Source: Paenibacillus_AR mesotrionivorans
GTDB lineage: Bacteria > Bacillota > Bacilli > Paenibacillales > NBRC-103111
Direction of reading: 5' to 3'
Length of the DNA: 64,000 bases
Assembly (NCBI RefSeq): GCF_046098205.1
Contig: NZ_JBJURJ010000014.1
Coordinates: 62,001 to 126,000, forward strand
The notes beneath the pieces were generated by a model that was not told where the DNA came from, ran no database searches, and was given only the letters and a program-made list of their open reading frames with translations. Positions within the stretch are counted from its first letter, which is position 1; each line of letters opens with the position of its first letter. Below are positions 51,733-62,378 of this stretch, in pieces. Made by a program: the position numbers and the translations under genes.

Positions 51733-51916
51733 GTGAGTCATCTCCTTTGGTTTTTGGTCTACCCCTAGTATGGCTCCTTCAGGGATCAGCAACCGGATAA
51801 GATGATTCCAGCACGGGTAAAAGCTCTCAGTTATTCCGAACAGAAGGGTTCCGAGATATAAGGAAAACCCCCAACTGACCAAAAATAAGATGGAGGATTT
51901 TCATTGTTTCTGCCGA

Positions 51917-52465
51917 TTATTGCAAAACCGTTCCGTCCGCATTTTGTATGGAATACCCGCCGCGGACCATGACATAAATCGCCGCTTCACTTTTCACCGC
52001 CGGTTTAATGCCACGCCCATCCCGGGGGAAAATAAGCAGATGATTCAACTCAACAGCTGTTCCTGCAGCCAGGTCCTTGCCGGAGGTCACATCCGGGATA
52101 CCGTCCCCGTCCGTACTGACCGCCACCGTTTTACCCGTCCGGACGATGACTTCCGTACCTGCCTTCGCAAACAGAGTCTGTCCACTTTGAAGCTGGACCA
52201 CCTTCAGCTCAACTTCAGCACCACCCGTAGAAACCGGAGGAGTAGGAGCAGGTGTCGGCGTTGCCGCCGCACCACTTTGTTTGCCAAGCTCCTTAGCCAC
52301 CAATTCAGCCAATTGCTGGTCCAGATAACTCTTCGTTATCAACGGATCACTAACCGTCCCCGTCGGAGCCGAAGCCCCATCCGCTTTCGACTCCAACGTT
52401 ACACTGCCCACCCATACGCCTATACAAAGGGCCATAAACACAATGATCCATTTCTGCTTGCGCAA
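51917..52465 (-). CDS. Hypothetical secreted protein with signal/anchor and Pro/Thr linker
   Basis: 182 residues from TTG at 52465 (AAGGGAG eight bases upstream). An N-terminal hydrophobic segment WIIVFMALCIGVWVGSVTL, a spacer, the linker AAATPTPAPTPPVSTGG, then a compact domain of about 90 residues (VELKVVQLQSGQTLFAKAG ... SEAAIYVMVRGGY). No domain was recognised. It lies 33 bases after the 719-residue secreted protein, so the two are likely cotranscribed. Confidence 0.75.
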   Translation of the reverse strand: MRKQKWIIVFMALCIGVWVGSVTLESKADGASAPTGTVSDPLITKSYLDQQLAELVAKELGKQSGAAATPTPAPTPPVSTGGAEVELKVVQLQSGQTLFAKAGTEVIVRTGKTVAVSTDGDGIPDVTSGKDLAAGTAVELNHLLIFPRDGRGIKPAVKSEAAIYVMVRGGYSIQNADGTVLQ

Positions 52466-52498
52466 TACCGTAACTCCCTTCAAGCTGCTTTTAATTCA

Positions 52499-54658
52499 TT
52501 ATTCATAGTCTTCGTACCAATTGAATTCTTGACTTGCCAAAAGGCGCTTAAAGTTATTTTCTCCACCTTCTACCTGCATTATATCATAGACATTAATTGT
52601 ATATTTTCTAAGCTTATATATATTTGTCAATAGGTTGTCCTGCACTTCACTTATTTTTGTGTTTTGACTACCTAACGAAAGGGCTGTACCCCCCTTTTCC
52701 AAATCATACATCTTTGACATTTTAATGCCACCAGCCGGATCGACTAACTCGATTTCAATTTTATGTGTAACAGGATCAGTCGCTTGCAGCAAGTCCTTAG
52801 TTAATTGATAGTTAAATCCGAAATTAACCTGTTCTTCTTTGTAATCAATAGTGGTTTTTAATTTATTCATGCTTAATGCGTAAGATCCTACTTTGATTTT
52901 ACTAAGATTCTTTTGAGGTGAATTGGTTACAGTAGGCAAGCCAAAGGTAACAGCATTCACATACGCATCTGCTTTTGTTTCTCCCTCAACCAGTTTGCCT
53001 TCTGCTACAGCTCTGCCCATTATAAGACTACTGCCTTCCAGCTTATACGATTCCGGTACCACAGTATAAAAATAAAGATTGGCCTTCCCATTAGGCGGAA
53101 CCTTCCCTTTACTGGTAACATTCGTAGCAGCGACTGTTACGCCGTCAGCCATCTTAAAATACCCTACTAGACTGCTCAAGGCTAACTGACGTTTCTCCAG
53201 GTTCTTCACTTCTACCTGAGTCACGTAAATACTTTCGTTTTCACTCGAATAACGTTGTACATCGTTTATTGTATAAGCAACCTGATCCATCAAATTACTA
53301 TTAGTGGTATAAGAGTCCCCAACAGCAACAGTGGGACTATCCGTTTTCGCGGTATTCACTGCAAGCTCTGAAATATCCGTCGATGAAAGCTTTTCTCCCT
53401 CTTTGTTTATTTCTTGTAGAATTACTTTTAATTGATCGATGTCGTATGTGTACGGAATTTTCCCCATAACCTGCAAATTCATGCTTTGGCCAGGCTTAAG
53501 AGCAATCATCTTATCCATTCTAACATTCTGGGAATCAACTCTAACAGAATCATCGATCATCAAATAACTGGCCAGTTCCGGTACAGGCAAAGAATCATTG
53601 CTGCGATTAGTCACTGTGACATCAATGACAGCAATATCCTTATCCTCCCATGGAATCCGGTAAAACTGATTAACGACAGCTCCGTATGTACCCTTATCCG
53701 TCATAAACAACTGCTCTTCGGTTTCATTTTGAGGCTCTGCTTTTTTCTCAAGCAACTCATAATAAGCCAAAGCGGTAGTCACAGTGGAGTTATTTATTGC
53801 TTCTGATTTTGTAATAACTAACTGAGCGCCATCCAAAGAAACCTCAGAGGGAACTGTGCCAGTGAGTGCCCCTTCCTTTTCTTCGAGAGGTTGAATAAGA
53901 GCATCTTTGGTCAAAACAGTTGCTTTAAGAGGGTATAATAAACCATTTGAGGTTTTCAGCTTAAACTGCAACTCCGGTAATACAAGTGGTTGAATATCAT
54001 TGTTTTTCAAGAAGAACTTCAGACTTATTTGATTAGCCTTCTCCCTTTTGGTGACCCGCATATTTTCTGCTCTAGAGACCGTTTTGATCTGATTGAGCCA
54101 AACGGTTCTGGACTGGCCAGCCTTTGTTTCTAAAGTAAAATCTTCAGGAACTTGAAGGTTTCCCAACGCACGCTCATACCCAGCTACACTAAAATCCCAT
54201 TGGATCAAATTAAAACGTAAATCGGCTAAGGAAACATCTTTTCCAATATTGGCATAAAAGCTAAAGCTTTCTGTCGAAAGTGCAGGAACCTTATTTTTAT
54301 CTTTATCATTGGATAACAAGTTTACACTGTAGGACTGGCCCCCTGTAGATTGAAGCCGGACCCAGTAATTAATAAACTCCATATCCGTATATCCATTGTT
54401 AAAAAAGGTTAAGGTAAACGTAACCCGGTTGTTCTTACCATCAGGGTATATACTAATATCGCTTAAGGCTACGGATTGGGTAGCATTCATCTTAACAGTA
54501 TCGATTAGGGGGATATCCCCTTGCGTAGCCGACTGTTCAATCCCTCCAGCCGCGGTAACCCCATCAGCATAAATATACGATGCGGTCATTGGTCCGGACG
54601 CCACCATTAAAGCAATCATTAGGGAACTGATTCGTTTTGTTTTCGTAAACCGTTTCAT
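52499..54658 (-). CDS. Hypothetical secreted protein, 719 residues
   Basis: Begins MKRFTKTKRISSLMIALMVASG with a signal peptide ending near residue 32. The mature part is a chain of beta-rich modules of about 130-150 residues with recurring phrases such as FTLTFFNNGYTDMEF, LKFFLKNNDIQPLVLPEL and VTVTNRSNDSLPVPELASY. Each suggests an Ig-like fold for comparing folded ligands, but no named family was recognised. There is no SLH domain, LPXTG or C-terminal anchor. ATG at 54658 with AGGAGG six bases upstream. It lies downstream of the S-layer gene but behind a strong terminator. Confidence 0.75.
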   Translation of the reverse strand: MKRFTKTKRISSLMIALMVASGPMTASYIYADGVTAAGGIEQSATQGDIPLIDTVKMNATQSVALSDISIYPDGKNNRVTFTLTFFNNGYTDMEFINYWVRLQSTGGQSYSVNLLSNDKDKNKVPALSTESFSFYANIGKDVSLADLRFNLIQWDFSVAGYERALGNLQVPEDFTLETKAGQSRTVWLNQIKTVSRAENMRVTKREKANQISLKFFLKNNDIQPLVLPELQFKLKTSNGLLYPLKATVLTKDALIQPLEEKEGALTGTVPSEVSLDGAQLVITKSEAINNSTVTTALAYYELLEKKAEPQNETEEQLFMTDKGTYGAVVNQFYRIPWEDKDIAVIDVTVTNRSNDSLPVPELASYLMIDDSVRVDSQNVRMDKMIALKPGQSMNLQVMGKIPYTYDIDQLKVILQEINKEGEKLSSTDISELAVNTAKTDSPTVAVGDSYTTNSNLMDQVAYTINDVQRYSSENESIYVTQVEVKNLEKRQLALSSLVGYFKMADGVTVAATNVTSKGKVPPNGKANLYFYTVVPESYKLEGSSLIMGRAVAEGKLVEGETKADAYVNAVTFGLPTVTNSPQKNLSKIKVGSYALSMNKLKTTIDYKEEQVNFGFNYQLTKDLLQATDPVTHKIEIELVDPAGGIKMSKMYDLEKGGTALSLGSQNTKISEVQDNLLTNIYKLRKYTINVYDIMQVEGGENNFKRLLASQEFNWYEDYE

Positions 54659-54740
54659 CCTACTCCTCCTGGCCTTTTCGTTTTCCATTATATCCTATTG
54701 GACGCTACAAGGAGCGGAATAGTTGCACAAAAGAAAAAAA

Positions 54741-54764
54741 AAGAAGATCCCGAAGGATCTTCTT
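54741..54764 (-). terminator. Intrinsic terminator of the S-layer gene
   Basis: AAGAAGATCC, CGAA tetraloop, GGATCTTCTT, followed on the minus strand by nine T residues. Confidence 0.95.
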
Positions 54765-54777
54765 TTAGGTAAATAAC

Positions 54778-57726
54778 TTACGGAGTAACAGTAGTTCTTA
54801 CCAAGGTTTGAGCGGACTTCGCATTGGGAGCTACAGCCTTGATCACAAACTCTGTAACTTCAGCACCGATTGTAACATTGCCATCATTATCAATCAATAC
54901 TTTACCGTCATTTCCAACAGCACCGGTTTTAGCCTTCACATTTTCAACTACATAGTTAACGCCGATCATCTTCTTGTAAGTGAGGACGTTACCTTCTTTG
55001 TACTCATAACCATAGTTGTCCACTACCTTAATGTTTTTCATCAAGGTATGTGCAGCAACAGCAGCAGGAGTAACACCAGTCACATTGGCATCTGCGCTGA
55101 TAGTAGCTACTTCAATAAGATCAGCTTTAACAGTCAAGCTAACGGATGCATCTTGAGTAGTACCGTCTGCTTTCTTGAAGAAGACAAGGGCAGTTGCAGT
55201 ACCGGCTTTATTACCTACGATATAACCATTATTACCACTATACACAGCCTTAGCTACAGTTGCGTTGGAGCTAGTAATATCAACAACACGATCACCAGGA
55301 ATAGCAACCTTGTCGCCAGCCTTATCCTTTGCAGTTACGCTAATCTTACGAGCATACAGATTTCCTACGATGTCTGCATCAGTGGAAGTGGTAGTCAAAC
55401 CTGTATTTCTGTTATCAAGAGCAGCGTACAGATCCTTGACAGTATCTACACTATAAGTCAGGTCTACAGGAGCAATCAGTTGTACGGAGTTTTCAACCTT
55501 GCTGATCAAGGAAGGTGTAGATTTAGTGTTGTCATACAACTCCATAGTCAATTTAGCTGTACCATAGTTAGTAGTATCAACACCAGTCAGGTTCAATTCC
55601 TTTTTGTTGAAATCACCGAACTGAGTTGCATTGAACAGGTAAGTTGCTCCACCATCGGAGGTTCTTCCGTCAATAGCAGCGTTATTATTGGTAAAGGTAG
55701 CATAAGTAGAACCACTTACAGTCAGTTTTACAGAATAAGCAGAAGCAGCAACCTTAGAAGTGTTTACAGAGCCAAGAGTTTCACCGTGTTGATCTCTAAT
55801 AAACCACTTAACAGTAGCCTTACCACCAGCAATTGCCTTAGTAGCAGGAGCACTACCGTCCATGGCAATAGAAGCAGGTTTACGAGCTTCTTGTACAGGG
55901 AAGCTAGTTTGAACATTAGACTGAACAGTTGCAGTGTATACACCAAAGTTAATGAATACTACACCGCGGTTAGAAGCTTCAATGCTGTTCAGCATAATCT
56001 TACCTTTATGTTCACCAACTTGAACAATTGCATCATTACCGTTGTTGGCAGAATCATAAGCAGCGCCAGAGATGGAGATTGTAAAGCGCTTGTTCTTAGC
56101 ATTGTCAGCAATTTCTTGTTGAGACAGCTTGTTGCCTTGAGCATCATATGCAACTACCGGGATGTATTTAGCGCCGTCGCCTTCAGCCAATACGCCGGAG
56201 AAGGAACCAAACTCAACCTTAGTAGCAACCTTAGTGGACTCAGTCTTGATTGTTACATTGGCACTGGAAGCACCAACGTACACAGTTGCAGTGTAAGTCT
56301 CAGCCTTCTCAACATTCTTAGCAAGCTTGAACTTCAGTTTGTCGTAAGTAGAAGCAGTCTTGTCAAGAACAAGAGCATCGAAGGAATAAGGAGTGATTAC
56401 AGCATCAGCAACCAGACGATTCTTGAATTCAGTGGTATAGGCACTGTTGTCAGCAATTACGTCGCCATATTGGTCATAACGAGTGATTGAAACTTCAGCT
56501 ACGTCACCATCAGTAGTCAAAGCAGTCTTAGTACCGGAGTACTTGGCTTGGCCTAGCTCAATCTTAGTTACATAAGGCTCAGTACCAACCTTAAAGGTCT
56601 TTTGGGCAGATACAGAAGAATTAGTCAAGAACACGTTGACCGGAATAACATCGATTTCGGATTGCTTACCGGAAGTGTCGATAGTCAGTTCCAGGTTACC
56701 GTTGTCTTCGTTTCTTACAACGTTCTTTGTTTCGCCACCAACATATGCAGTGTAGTTGCCACCAGTCAAGGAAGCTTGCTCACCGTATTGGTTTTCAGCA
56801 GACATCTTGATTGTTACAGCAATGGACTTAGCAATCTTTTCACTCGGATTGATGAAGGACAGTTTAGTTACCTTCTCGTTTTCAGCAGTGAAGGATGCAG
56901 TAGTAGTGCCAACAGCATCAGCAGCCAGACCGCTCAGAGTTACAGTGTAGGAACCTTCGGTTACCTTCACATCAGTCAGGGTCAGAACAGCGGAAGTCTT
57001 GTCTTCGGAGAACTTAGTAGTAGTTGCTACGGAAGCAGTACCCTTAGTCAGAGCCAGCTTAGCAACAGTGTCGTCAACAGGCTTGTTGAACTTAACAGTT
57101 ACAGCCTTAACGCCAGTGGCAGCAGCTTCTACAACAGAAACCTTACCAGGGATTACAACCTTCGGCAGAGCTGCAAAAGTCAGTTCTACGAAGACGCCGC
57201 GGTTAGCGTTAACAGTGTAGTCAGCTTGGGACAGGCCCAGTTCCTTAACAGCAGCGGCTACATAACCCTTAGCCCACTCATCAACCTTGCCAGTTACAGC
57301 ATCAGTGGATTGAGCCAGACCAGTCAGACGAAGCAGAACAGCAGCCAGTTCTTGATAAGTTACTTTGCCTTCCGGCTCGAACTTGCCAGGTGCTTTACCG
57401 TCAAATACCTTAGCGGTAGTAGCGGCACCGATGAAGCCAGCAGCCCAGTGGTCAGCCGGTACATCAGTGTAAGTATTGCCAGCCTTGTCTTCGGAAAGCT
57501 TCAACAGCTTAGTTACGATCTTAGCCAGTTGAGCGCGAGTCATGTCGCCAGTCAGGTTGGCGCCAGTTTCGTCGCCTTCGAAGATGCCCAGAGCCTTCAG
57601 GGCGTCGTACTTTTCTTCGGTGGTTTTAGGTGTAGTTGTAGTTGTTGCTTCAGCTGCGAAGGCTACGGATGCAAACATCGAGAACACCATAGCAATCGCA
57701 AGGATCAGAGACAAACTTTTTTTCAT
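54778..57726 (-). CDS. S-layer protein with three N-terminal SLH domains
   Basis: 982 residues. Signal peptide MKKSLSLILAIAMVFSMFAS to AFA-AE. Three SLH-type modules cover about residues 35-195 (MTRAQLAKIVTKLLKL, YTDVPADHWAAGFI, VTYQELAAVLLRLTGL, VDEWAKGYVAAAVKELGL). SLH domains bind pyruvylated secondary wall polymers. The rest is Ig-like repeats rich in Thr, Ala and Val with almost no cysteine. ATG at 57726 with GGAGGAG before it. A strong promoter, a leader of about 190 bases and a very strong terminator suggest high expression, so it is a good candidate for the main S-layer subunit. Confidence 0.9.
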   Translation of the reverse strand: MKKSLSLILAIAMVFSMFASVAFAAEATTTTTPKTTEEKYDALKALGIFEGDETGANLTGDMTRAQLAKIVTKLLKLSEDKAGNTYTDVPADHWAAGFIGAATTAKVFDGKAPGKFEPEGKVTYQELAAVLLRLTGLAQSTDAVTGKVDEWAKGYVAAAVKELGLSQADYTVNANRGVFVELTFAALPKVVIPGKVSVVEAAATGVKAVTVKFNKPVDDTVAKLALTKGTASVATTTKFSEDKTSAVLTLTDVKVTEGSYTVTLSGLAADAVGTTTASFTAENEKVTKLSFINPSEKIAKSIAVTIKMSAENQYGEQASLTGGNYTAYVGGETKNVVRNEDNGNLELTIDTSGKQSEIDVIPVNVFLTNSSVSAQKTFKVGTEPYVTKIELGQAKYSGTKTALTTDGDVAEVSITRYDQYGDVIADNSAYTTEFKNRLVADAVITPYSFDALVLDKTASTYDKLKFKLAKNVEKAETYTATVYVGASSANVTIKTESTKVATKVEFGSFSGVLAEGDGAKYIPVVAYDAQGNKLSQQEIADNAKNKRFTISISGAAYDSANNGNDAIVQVGEHKGKIMLNSIEASNRGVVFINFGVYTATVQSNVQTSFPVQEARKPASIAMDGSAPATKAIAGGKATVKWFIRDQHGETLGSVNTSKVAASAYSVKLTVSGSTYATFTNNNAAIDGRTSDGGATYLFNATQFGDFNKKELNLTGVDTTNYGTAKLTMELYDNTKSTPSLISKVENSVQLIAPVDLTYSVDTVKDLYAALDNRNTGLTTTSTDADIVGNLYARKISVTAKDKAGDKVAIPGDRVVDITSSNATVAKAVYSGNNGYIVGNKAGTATALVFFKKADGTTQDASVSLTVKADLIEVATISADANVTGVTPAAVAAHTLMKNIKVVDNYGYEYKEGNVLTYKKMIGVNYVVENVKAKTGAVGNDGKVLIDNDGNVTIGAEVTEFVIKAVAPNAKSAQTLVRTTVTP

Positions 57727-57923
57727 AACCTTTTTTTCTCCTCCTTGATATTTCGGTTGTTGAGAGTTTTGTTTGCTAAAAAGAAAGCTCGATTCCCTCA
57801 TGCGTTGTTTCACCCCCTTCCCAGAGTTGAGCGCATTTAACAAATGTAAAGTCTGCAGCAGGTAATGCCACAGAAACTAGTAAACTATGAAGAAAAAGTT
57901 TAGACTTCAAATGCCACTTTAAC

Positions 57924-57952
57924 ATTATACAATGGCGGGCGGTCATCGTAAA
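57924..57952 (-). promoter_or_regulatory. Promoter of the S-layer gene, with long leader
   Basis: Minus strand TTTACG (57947-57952), 17 bases, TATAAT (57924-57929). The start codon is about 190 bases further, so the mRNA has a long untranslated leader. From 57953 to 58206 no other feature was recognised; the stretch is AT-rich. Confidence 0.65.
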
Positions 57953-58206
57953 GTCATTTGTGAAAATTAACCAAGGCTCAGGATTTCAGCCCTTAATTAC
58001 TGATTATCATCATTTTCACAGTATTAAACGCTGAGGTTTTAAAAAAGTTGCGGGGTGAAGCAAAAAACTTTTAATTTGTTTGATTCGGTCCAACCCAGCC
58101 AGATGTATCATTTGCGTATATCACTTGTTATATCACTCGGCTACGAAACCAAGTATATCGTGAATATACACCGCCGTCATTACTAATAATTTTCCAATAT
58201 CATAAT

Positions 58207-58249
58207 AAAAAGCGGATGGTTCAGGCACCCACCTAAACCATCCGCTTTT
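58207..58249. terminator. Terminator after the large SLH protein gene
   Basis: AAAAGCGGATGGTT ... AACCATCCGCTTTT (14 bp), with T-tracts possible on either strand. Confidence 0.9.
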
Positions 58250-58254
58250 CAACG

Positions 58255-61200
58255 TTAATTGAAGTTTGCCGGGAAAACTTTCGTCTTCTTTTTCATGACC
58301 CGCAGTACAATCGTTGCCGCTTCTGCCCGGGTCAAATTAGCCTCTGGAACAAAGCTGGCTGTGGGCTTCTTCTCGCCCTCCAGAAGAGCGTTGGGGCGTC
58401 CCTCCATAATCCCGTTACTGTTCACCGCCGAAACGCTGGGACGGGCATAGTACTGGATATTAGCCGCATCTGTAAACAGCTTCTCCAGGGAATTGAGGAG
58501 CTTCTTGGTTGTACTGTTGGCTGAGTCATTAGCGGGCAGCTTCAGCTCCATTGCCCTCGCAATCATTACAGCAGCATCCTGTCTGGTGATACGGCCGTTG
58601 ACGTCAAAATAACGATCCTGTGTTCCGGAGACGATACCAGATCTAGCTGCGGTTTCGATCTCCGCATATTTCCAGAGTTCCATAGGCCCATACAAGTCTA
58701 GATCGCCAGTATTAGGGACATCATAAAATGTAAAGTTCGAGTCGGAATTAATGGGCAGTTGCAACGCTCTTACCATAAGCGCTGCGAATTCCCCGCGGGT
58801 AATGTAATTATCTACACCAAACTGATCAAAGTTGATTCTTCGCATGATGCCTTTAGAAAATAAAGCATCAATTGTGTTGCGCGCCCATGCATGATTAGTA
58901 ACATCATTAAAGCTTTCACGCAGCTTCATGACCTTGTAGTAACCAAAGTCATCAAATTTAGCTGTAATCGTGTTGTCTTTTACATTTACTGCACCGCCAA
59001 TATTAGTCCAAATACCGTTGTCTGTCATACGGAAAACCGTAACAATAGTGCCTGCCTCACTAACCAAATTATCGTCAAATTTAAGAGTTATCGTGCCGGA
59101 TTTGGAAGGAATTATCTTCCGGTTTCCTCCATAAAGCACGTTTTGGGCAAACCCGCCCAGCTCCAGATAAGGTTGAATCCCATCCACTGCAGGTTTAGCT
59201 CCACCTACAGAAGTTGATGAGGATTCACCCAGCCCTCCAGAGATCCAGTATACAGGTGAAATAGAGGTAAACTTCAACGTTTGATATTGCTCGGTAAACA
59301 GAGCTTTCATGCTGGGATGGACAGGGATCAGCGGCCCCTTGTTTTCGGATGTATTAGCGTATGCTGTCAATTGCCCATAATCATTCATACGTTCAACTAC
59401 ACCATCGATTGGATCAGCAATCCCGAAAAGCAGCTTTTGCTTATCATAATATTTTACCGTTTCCAGTGGCCCTGGTTTAGCAGTTTTAAGTACCGTTCCC
59501 TTTTCAAATGCTAATTGGACACTGCCGCCAAACATGGAATGTTTGCTAGTAAGCTGCTCCATGTATTGCGACCCCACCTGAACAGTGCCGGTATAAAATA
59601 CCGAGATGGAGTCGGTTTTTACTCCGCTCGCCCTGTTAATTGTAACTTTAATTTTAGTTTCCTTATTAGCCTTCAGACCGTTGTAAGTATAAACATAACG
59701 ATCAGCAAGTCCTTGCCGCGGGGTTGCAGTTACTCCGTCCACTAATACAGAGGTTGCACCCTCCGCTTCAATATCAAACTGCACGAAATTCTTGTTGACC
59801 ACAATACGGTCCCCTACAGTAGGTACGGGAGCCCAATAAACAACATCGGAAAGCTGGCGGGCAATATCCAGCTTGCGGATAGATTTTGCACCTGGACGAT
59901 TCATCAATTCCACTGAATATGTGTCTGTGTTCGTTGAATTGATGCTCAAATTACGGATGCGGATCGTAAAGCTTTTGGAATTTCCCGTAAAATCTGCAGT
60001 GACTGAACCTGCACTGGTATTCGTGATGGCCGAATCCGTCAATGTAAATTCAGCAAACCTTTCGCCATTGCGGAGAACTGTTGCTTTAACAGCTCCGCTT
60101 CCTTGAAAGATGATTCCATAATCTTTTGCCTTTGTTGTATATTTATCCAGAGCTTTATCATACATGATTTGTTTCAACGGAGCGGTAAGAGCATCACTCA
60201 GACTTGGGACAGAACTACCCATCCCAATGGGGTCTAACGGTTTAAATTGGGTAAAACCGGGTTGATTGCTGTCGATTACATAAAGACGGATTACCTTTTC
60301 AATCAGAACCGTTTCACTGCCTACACGGTTATAGCCCCGAACAGTAAACACATTCTCACCATACATCAGCTTGTTGGCATCCGCTGCAGTGGAATTAACC
60401 GAAAGGGTAACCGATGCCGTATTGCCGCCGGTAAGTGTAGCAAATGCCTTGCTGGTTCCGTTCAGGATATATCCGGCATCTACAATTGAATTAAATCCGT
60501 TAAAGGTTATGGTAGCTACCGAGTCGGTAGGAGCGTTAGAGCTGGAATCAACATTAATCACTTGCTGATCGTAAATGCCGGCAACCTGAATATAGATTTT
60601 CGTGACATAGTTTACGGATGCCACATATCTGGAGTCGGAGGAATCAAACCAAAACTGAATTTGTTGGGCTCCCGCTGGTAGACCGCTAATTTTATAAATC
60701 TTTTGGGTTGGGTCAGTCGTATCAATTGCTGTATCCACTGTCAAAGCGGTTATGCCCAACGGAAGTAAAGTGGCCTTCAAACTTGCCGTTCCAATACTCT
60801 TGTCAGCAGTTACACGGACATAAAAGGAGGAATCGAGTACTTCCTTTCCGTTTAACTCACCGAGAGAATTGCCATATGTATTGCCGTTGGTTTCCAGCAG
60901 TTCGACTTTGTTTACCACAGTATTGCCGCGGTAGATGTTAAAGGCAAGGGCGCTGCTAAGAACCCCAAAAGCCTTACTTCCATTTTTATATTGCAAGTTC
61001 AAGGTAAAAGACTGGACTCCTTTTGCTGTTCCAGGGATAACGAGCCCCTTGACATTAAAGGTCATGGATACAAACTCCGGATTGCCCAAGCTGTCATAAA
61101 TTATTTTTTGTTCTTCTCCTGCAGCCAAACCGGCAATATCCAGAGTCAACGGTTGGGAAGTGGTGCTGCCGCTGAATTGAGCTGTAGCCGTCGTATAAGC

Positions 61201-62172
61201 TGGATTAATAAAATCAGCTGTGCTTAAAATGGTTTTGTAAGGGACCAGCATGGAAACCTTCAACTCTCCAGCAGAATTGATTCCGTCAGTTCCTGCGGTG
61301 AAATATGGCGGCTGTGTGCCAAGAAGCGTAGAAGGACCTTCAGTGACAGTGCCGGCAATGTGCTTCATCTGGATATCGAGAAACGGGCTCTCAGGGTCAT
61401 AGTAATACACTTTGCGGGAAATGCCCACATTATCACTGCCATTGTTGATGGACATGGTAATGGTATTTTCGCCGGGTTTCAACTCAATTTGGGGTGTGAC
61501 GAAATTCCCCTCCTCCGTTGTCCGGGTAACTGTACTATTTACTGTTACGCTGGTAGCATTCGCAGCAATACCCTGCAGGTATATAAACATTCGGTAATTA
61601 GCATCATTTACTGGTTTGCTGATTACCCGAACAGTCCCTTCGTTAAGATCAATGGGATCTGCAAGTCCAGGAGCAATAACTTTGAGGGACTTCAAATACG
61701 GAGCATCATCATAGAAAACATAGAAGACATCTGATTTCGTATCCCCATTGAGTGTTCCGCTGACGGTAATCCGATTGTACCCTGAAAATAACTGTAGACT
61801 TGGAATTTCGAAGGTTACACCTGTAGCATTAGCCGCCTTGGCCGACTGCTTGTCCACCTTCCAAGTGTTACTACCGCTGGACACTAAATTCTCCACCAAA
61901 ACCTTAATGGAATCGGAGGTCACTGACTGGAAGGAACCGGTGATGGTCAGGTTTGAGGAGGTGACACGGTAAGCAAAGTTAGCCAGACCGTCTGTTGTAC
62001 TGCCTGGATCTTTATTGGCAGTAGCCAATAGGTTCGAGTTGCTCGGATAAAAAAATGAAGGAACCCCAGGGGTAGAGGCGGCATTTGCCGTCATGGGGAG
62101 TATAGGAAAAATAGTAGCAATAATACAAAAGGCGACAATCATAGATATCCACTTGCTGTAAAGCCTGCGCAT
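58255..62172 (-). CDS. Large SLH-domain surface protein
   Basis: 1305 residues. Signal peptide at residues 1-31 (WISMIVAFCIIATIFPILPM, then ANA-A). The body is Ig-like modules (YLKSLKVIAPGLADPIDL, SVTVNSTVTRTTEEGN, ATVLRNGERFAEFTLT). Three SLH modules occupy about residues 1095-1300 (FNDVTNHAWARNTIDALF, ITRGEFAALMVRALQL, ITRQDAAVMIARAMEL, LTRAEAATIVLRVMKK). ATG with GGAGG seven bases upstream. Here SLH is at the C-terminus, the reverse of the neighbouring S-layer gene. It is probably a wall-polymer-bound surface protein of unknown activity. Confidence 0.9.
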   Translation of the reverse strand: MRRLYSKWISMIVAFCIIATIFPILPMTANAASTPGVPSFFYPSNSNLLATANKDPGSTTDGLANFAYRVTSSNLTITGSFQSVTSDSIKVLVENLVSSGSNTWKVDKQSAKAANATGVTFEIPSLQLFSGYNRITVSGTLNGDTKSDVFYVFYDDAPYLKSLKVIAPGLADPIDLNEGTVRVISKPVNDANYRMFIYLQGIAANATSVTVNSTVTRTTEEGNFVTPQIELKPGENTITMSINNGSDNVGISRKVYYYDPESPFLDIQMKHIAGTVTEGPSTLLGTQPPYFTAGTDGINSAGELKVSMLVPYKTILSTADFINPAYTTATAQFSGSTTSQPLTLDIAGLAAGEEQKIIYDSLGNPEFVSMTFNVKGLVIPGTAKGVQSFTLNLQYKNGSKAFGVLSSALAFNIYRGNTVVNKVELLETNGNTYGNSLGELNGKEVLDSSFYVRVTADKSIGTASLKATLLPLGITALTVDTAIDTTDPTQKIYKISGLPAGAQQIQFWFDSSDSRYVASVNYVTKIYIQVAGIYDQQVINVDSSSNAPTDSVATITFNGFNSIVDAGYILNGTSKAFATLTGGNTASVTLSVNSTAADANKLMYGENVFTVRGYNRVGSETVLIEKVIRLYVIDSNQPGFTQFKPLDPIGMGSSVPSLSDALTAPLKQIMYDKALDKYTTKAKDYGIIFQGSGAVKATVLRNGERFAEFTLTDSAITNTSAGSVTADFTGNSKSFTIRIRNLSINSTNTDTYSVELMNRPGAKSIRKLDIARQLSDVVYWAPVPTVGDRIVVNKNFVQFDIEAEGATSVLVDGVTATPRQGLADRYVYTYNGLKANKETKIKVTINRASGVKTDSISVFYTGTVQVGSQYMEQLTSKHSMFGGSVQLAFEKGTVLKTAKPGPLETVKYYDKQKLLFGIADPIDGVVERMNDYGQLTAYANTSENKGPLIPVHPSMKALFTEQYQTLKFTSISPVYWISGGLGESSSTSVGGAKPAVDGIQPYLELGGFAQNVLYGGNRKIIPSKSGTITLKFDDNLVSEAGTIVTVFRMTDNGIWTNIGGAVNVKDNTITAKFDDFGYYKVMKLRESFNDVTNHAWARNTIDALFSKGIMRRINFDQFGVDNYITRGEFAALMVRALQLPINSDSNFTFYDVPNTGDLDLYGPMELWKYAEIETAARSGIVSGTQDRYFDVNGRITRQDAAVMIARAMELKLPANDSANSTTKKLLNSLEKLFTDAANIQYYARPSVSAVNSNGIMEGRPNALLEGEKKPTASFVPEANLTRAEAATIVLRVMKKKTKVFPANFN

Positions 62173-62326
62173 TTCGCATCCTCCTTAAATAGGTTCTGGC
62201 TAGTAATTAGACTCCTCTCAACAACGTAAAGTTGCACGTATCATTGTTATCGGTTGGAAAATGGCTGTTTGTTAGAGAACATGTCGAATTTCCAGTAACC
62301 CCCTTTGACTTTTTCGCAAAACCAAA

Positions 62327-62361
62327 AACCTCCATGACCGCCTATGCGGGATGGAGGTTTC
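62327..62361 (-). terminator. Intrinsic terminator of tagO
   Basis: AAACCTCCAT..CCGC ... GCGG.ATGGAGGTTT, followed on the minus strand by TTGGTTTTGCG. Confidence 0.8.
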
Positions 62362-62378
62362 AAGGTTTATTCTCGTTT

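Noticed and set aside
54721..54764. CRISPR or tandem repeat
   Set aside because: The repeated look is a single terminator hairpin with an A-run; no spaced direct repeats were found anywhere in the window.
54808..56490. 560-residue open frame opposite the S-layer gene
   Set aside because: It is rich in Ser and Ile and without a domain; it arises from the biased codon use of the highly expressed gene on the other strand.
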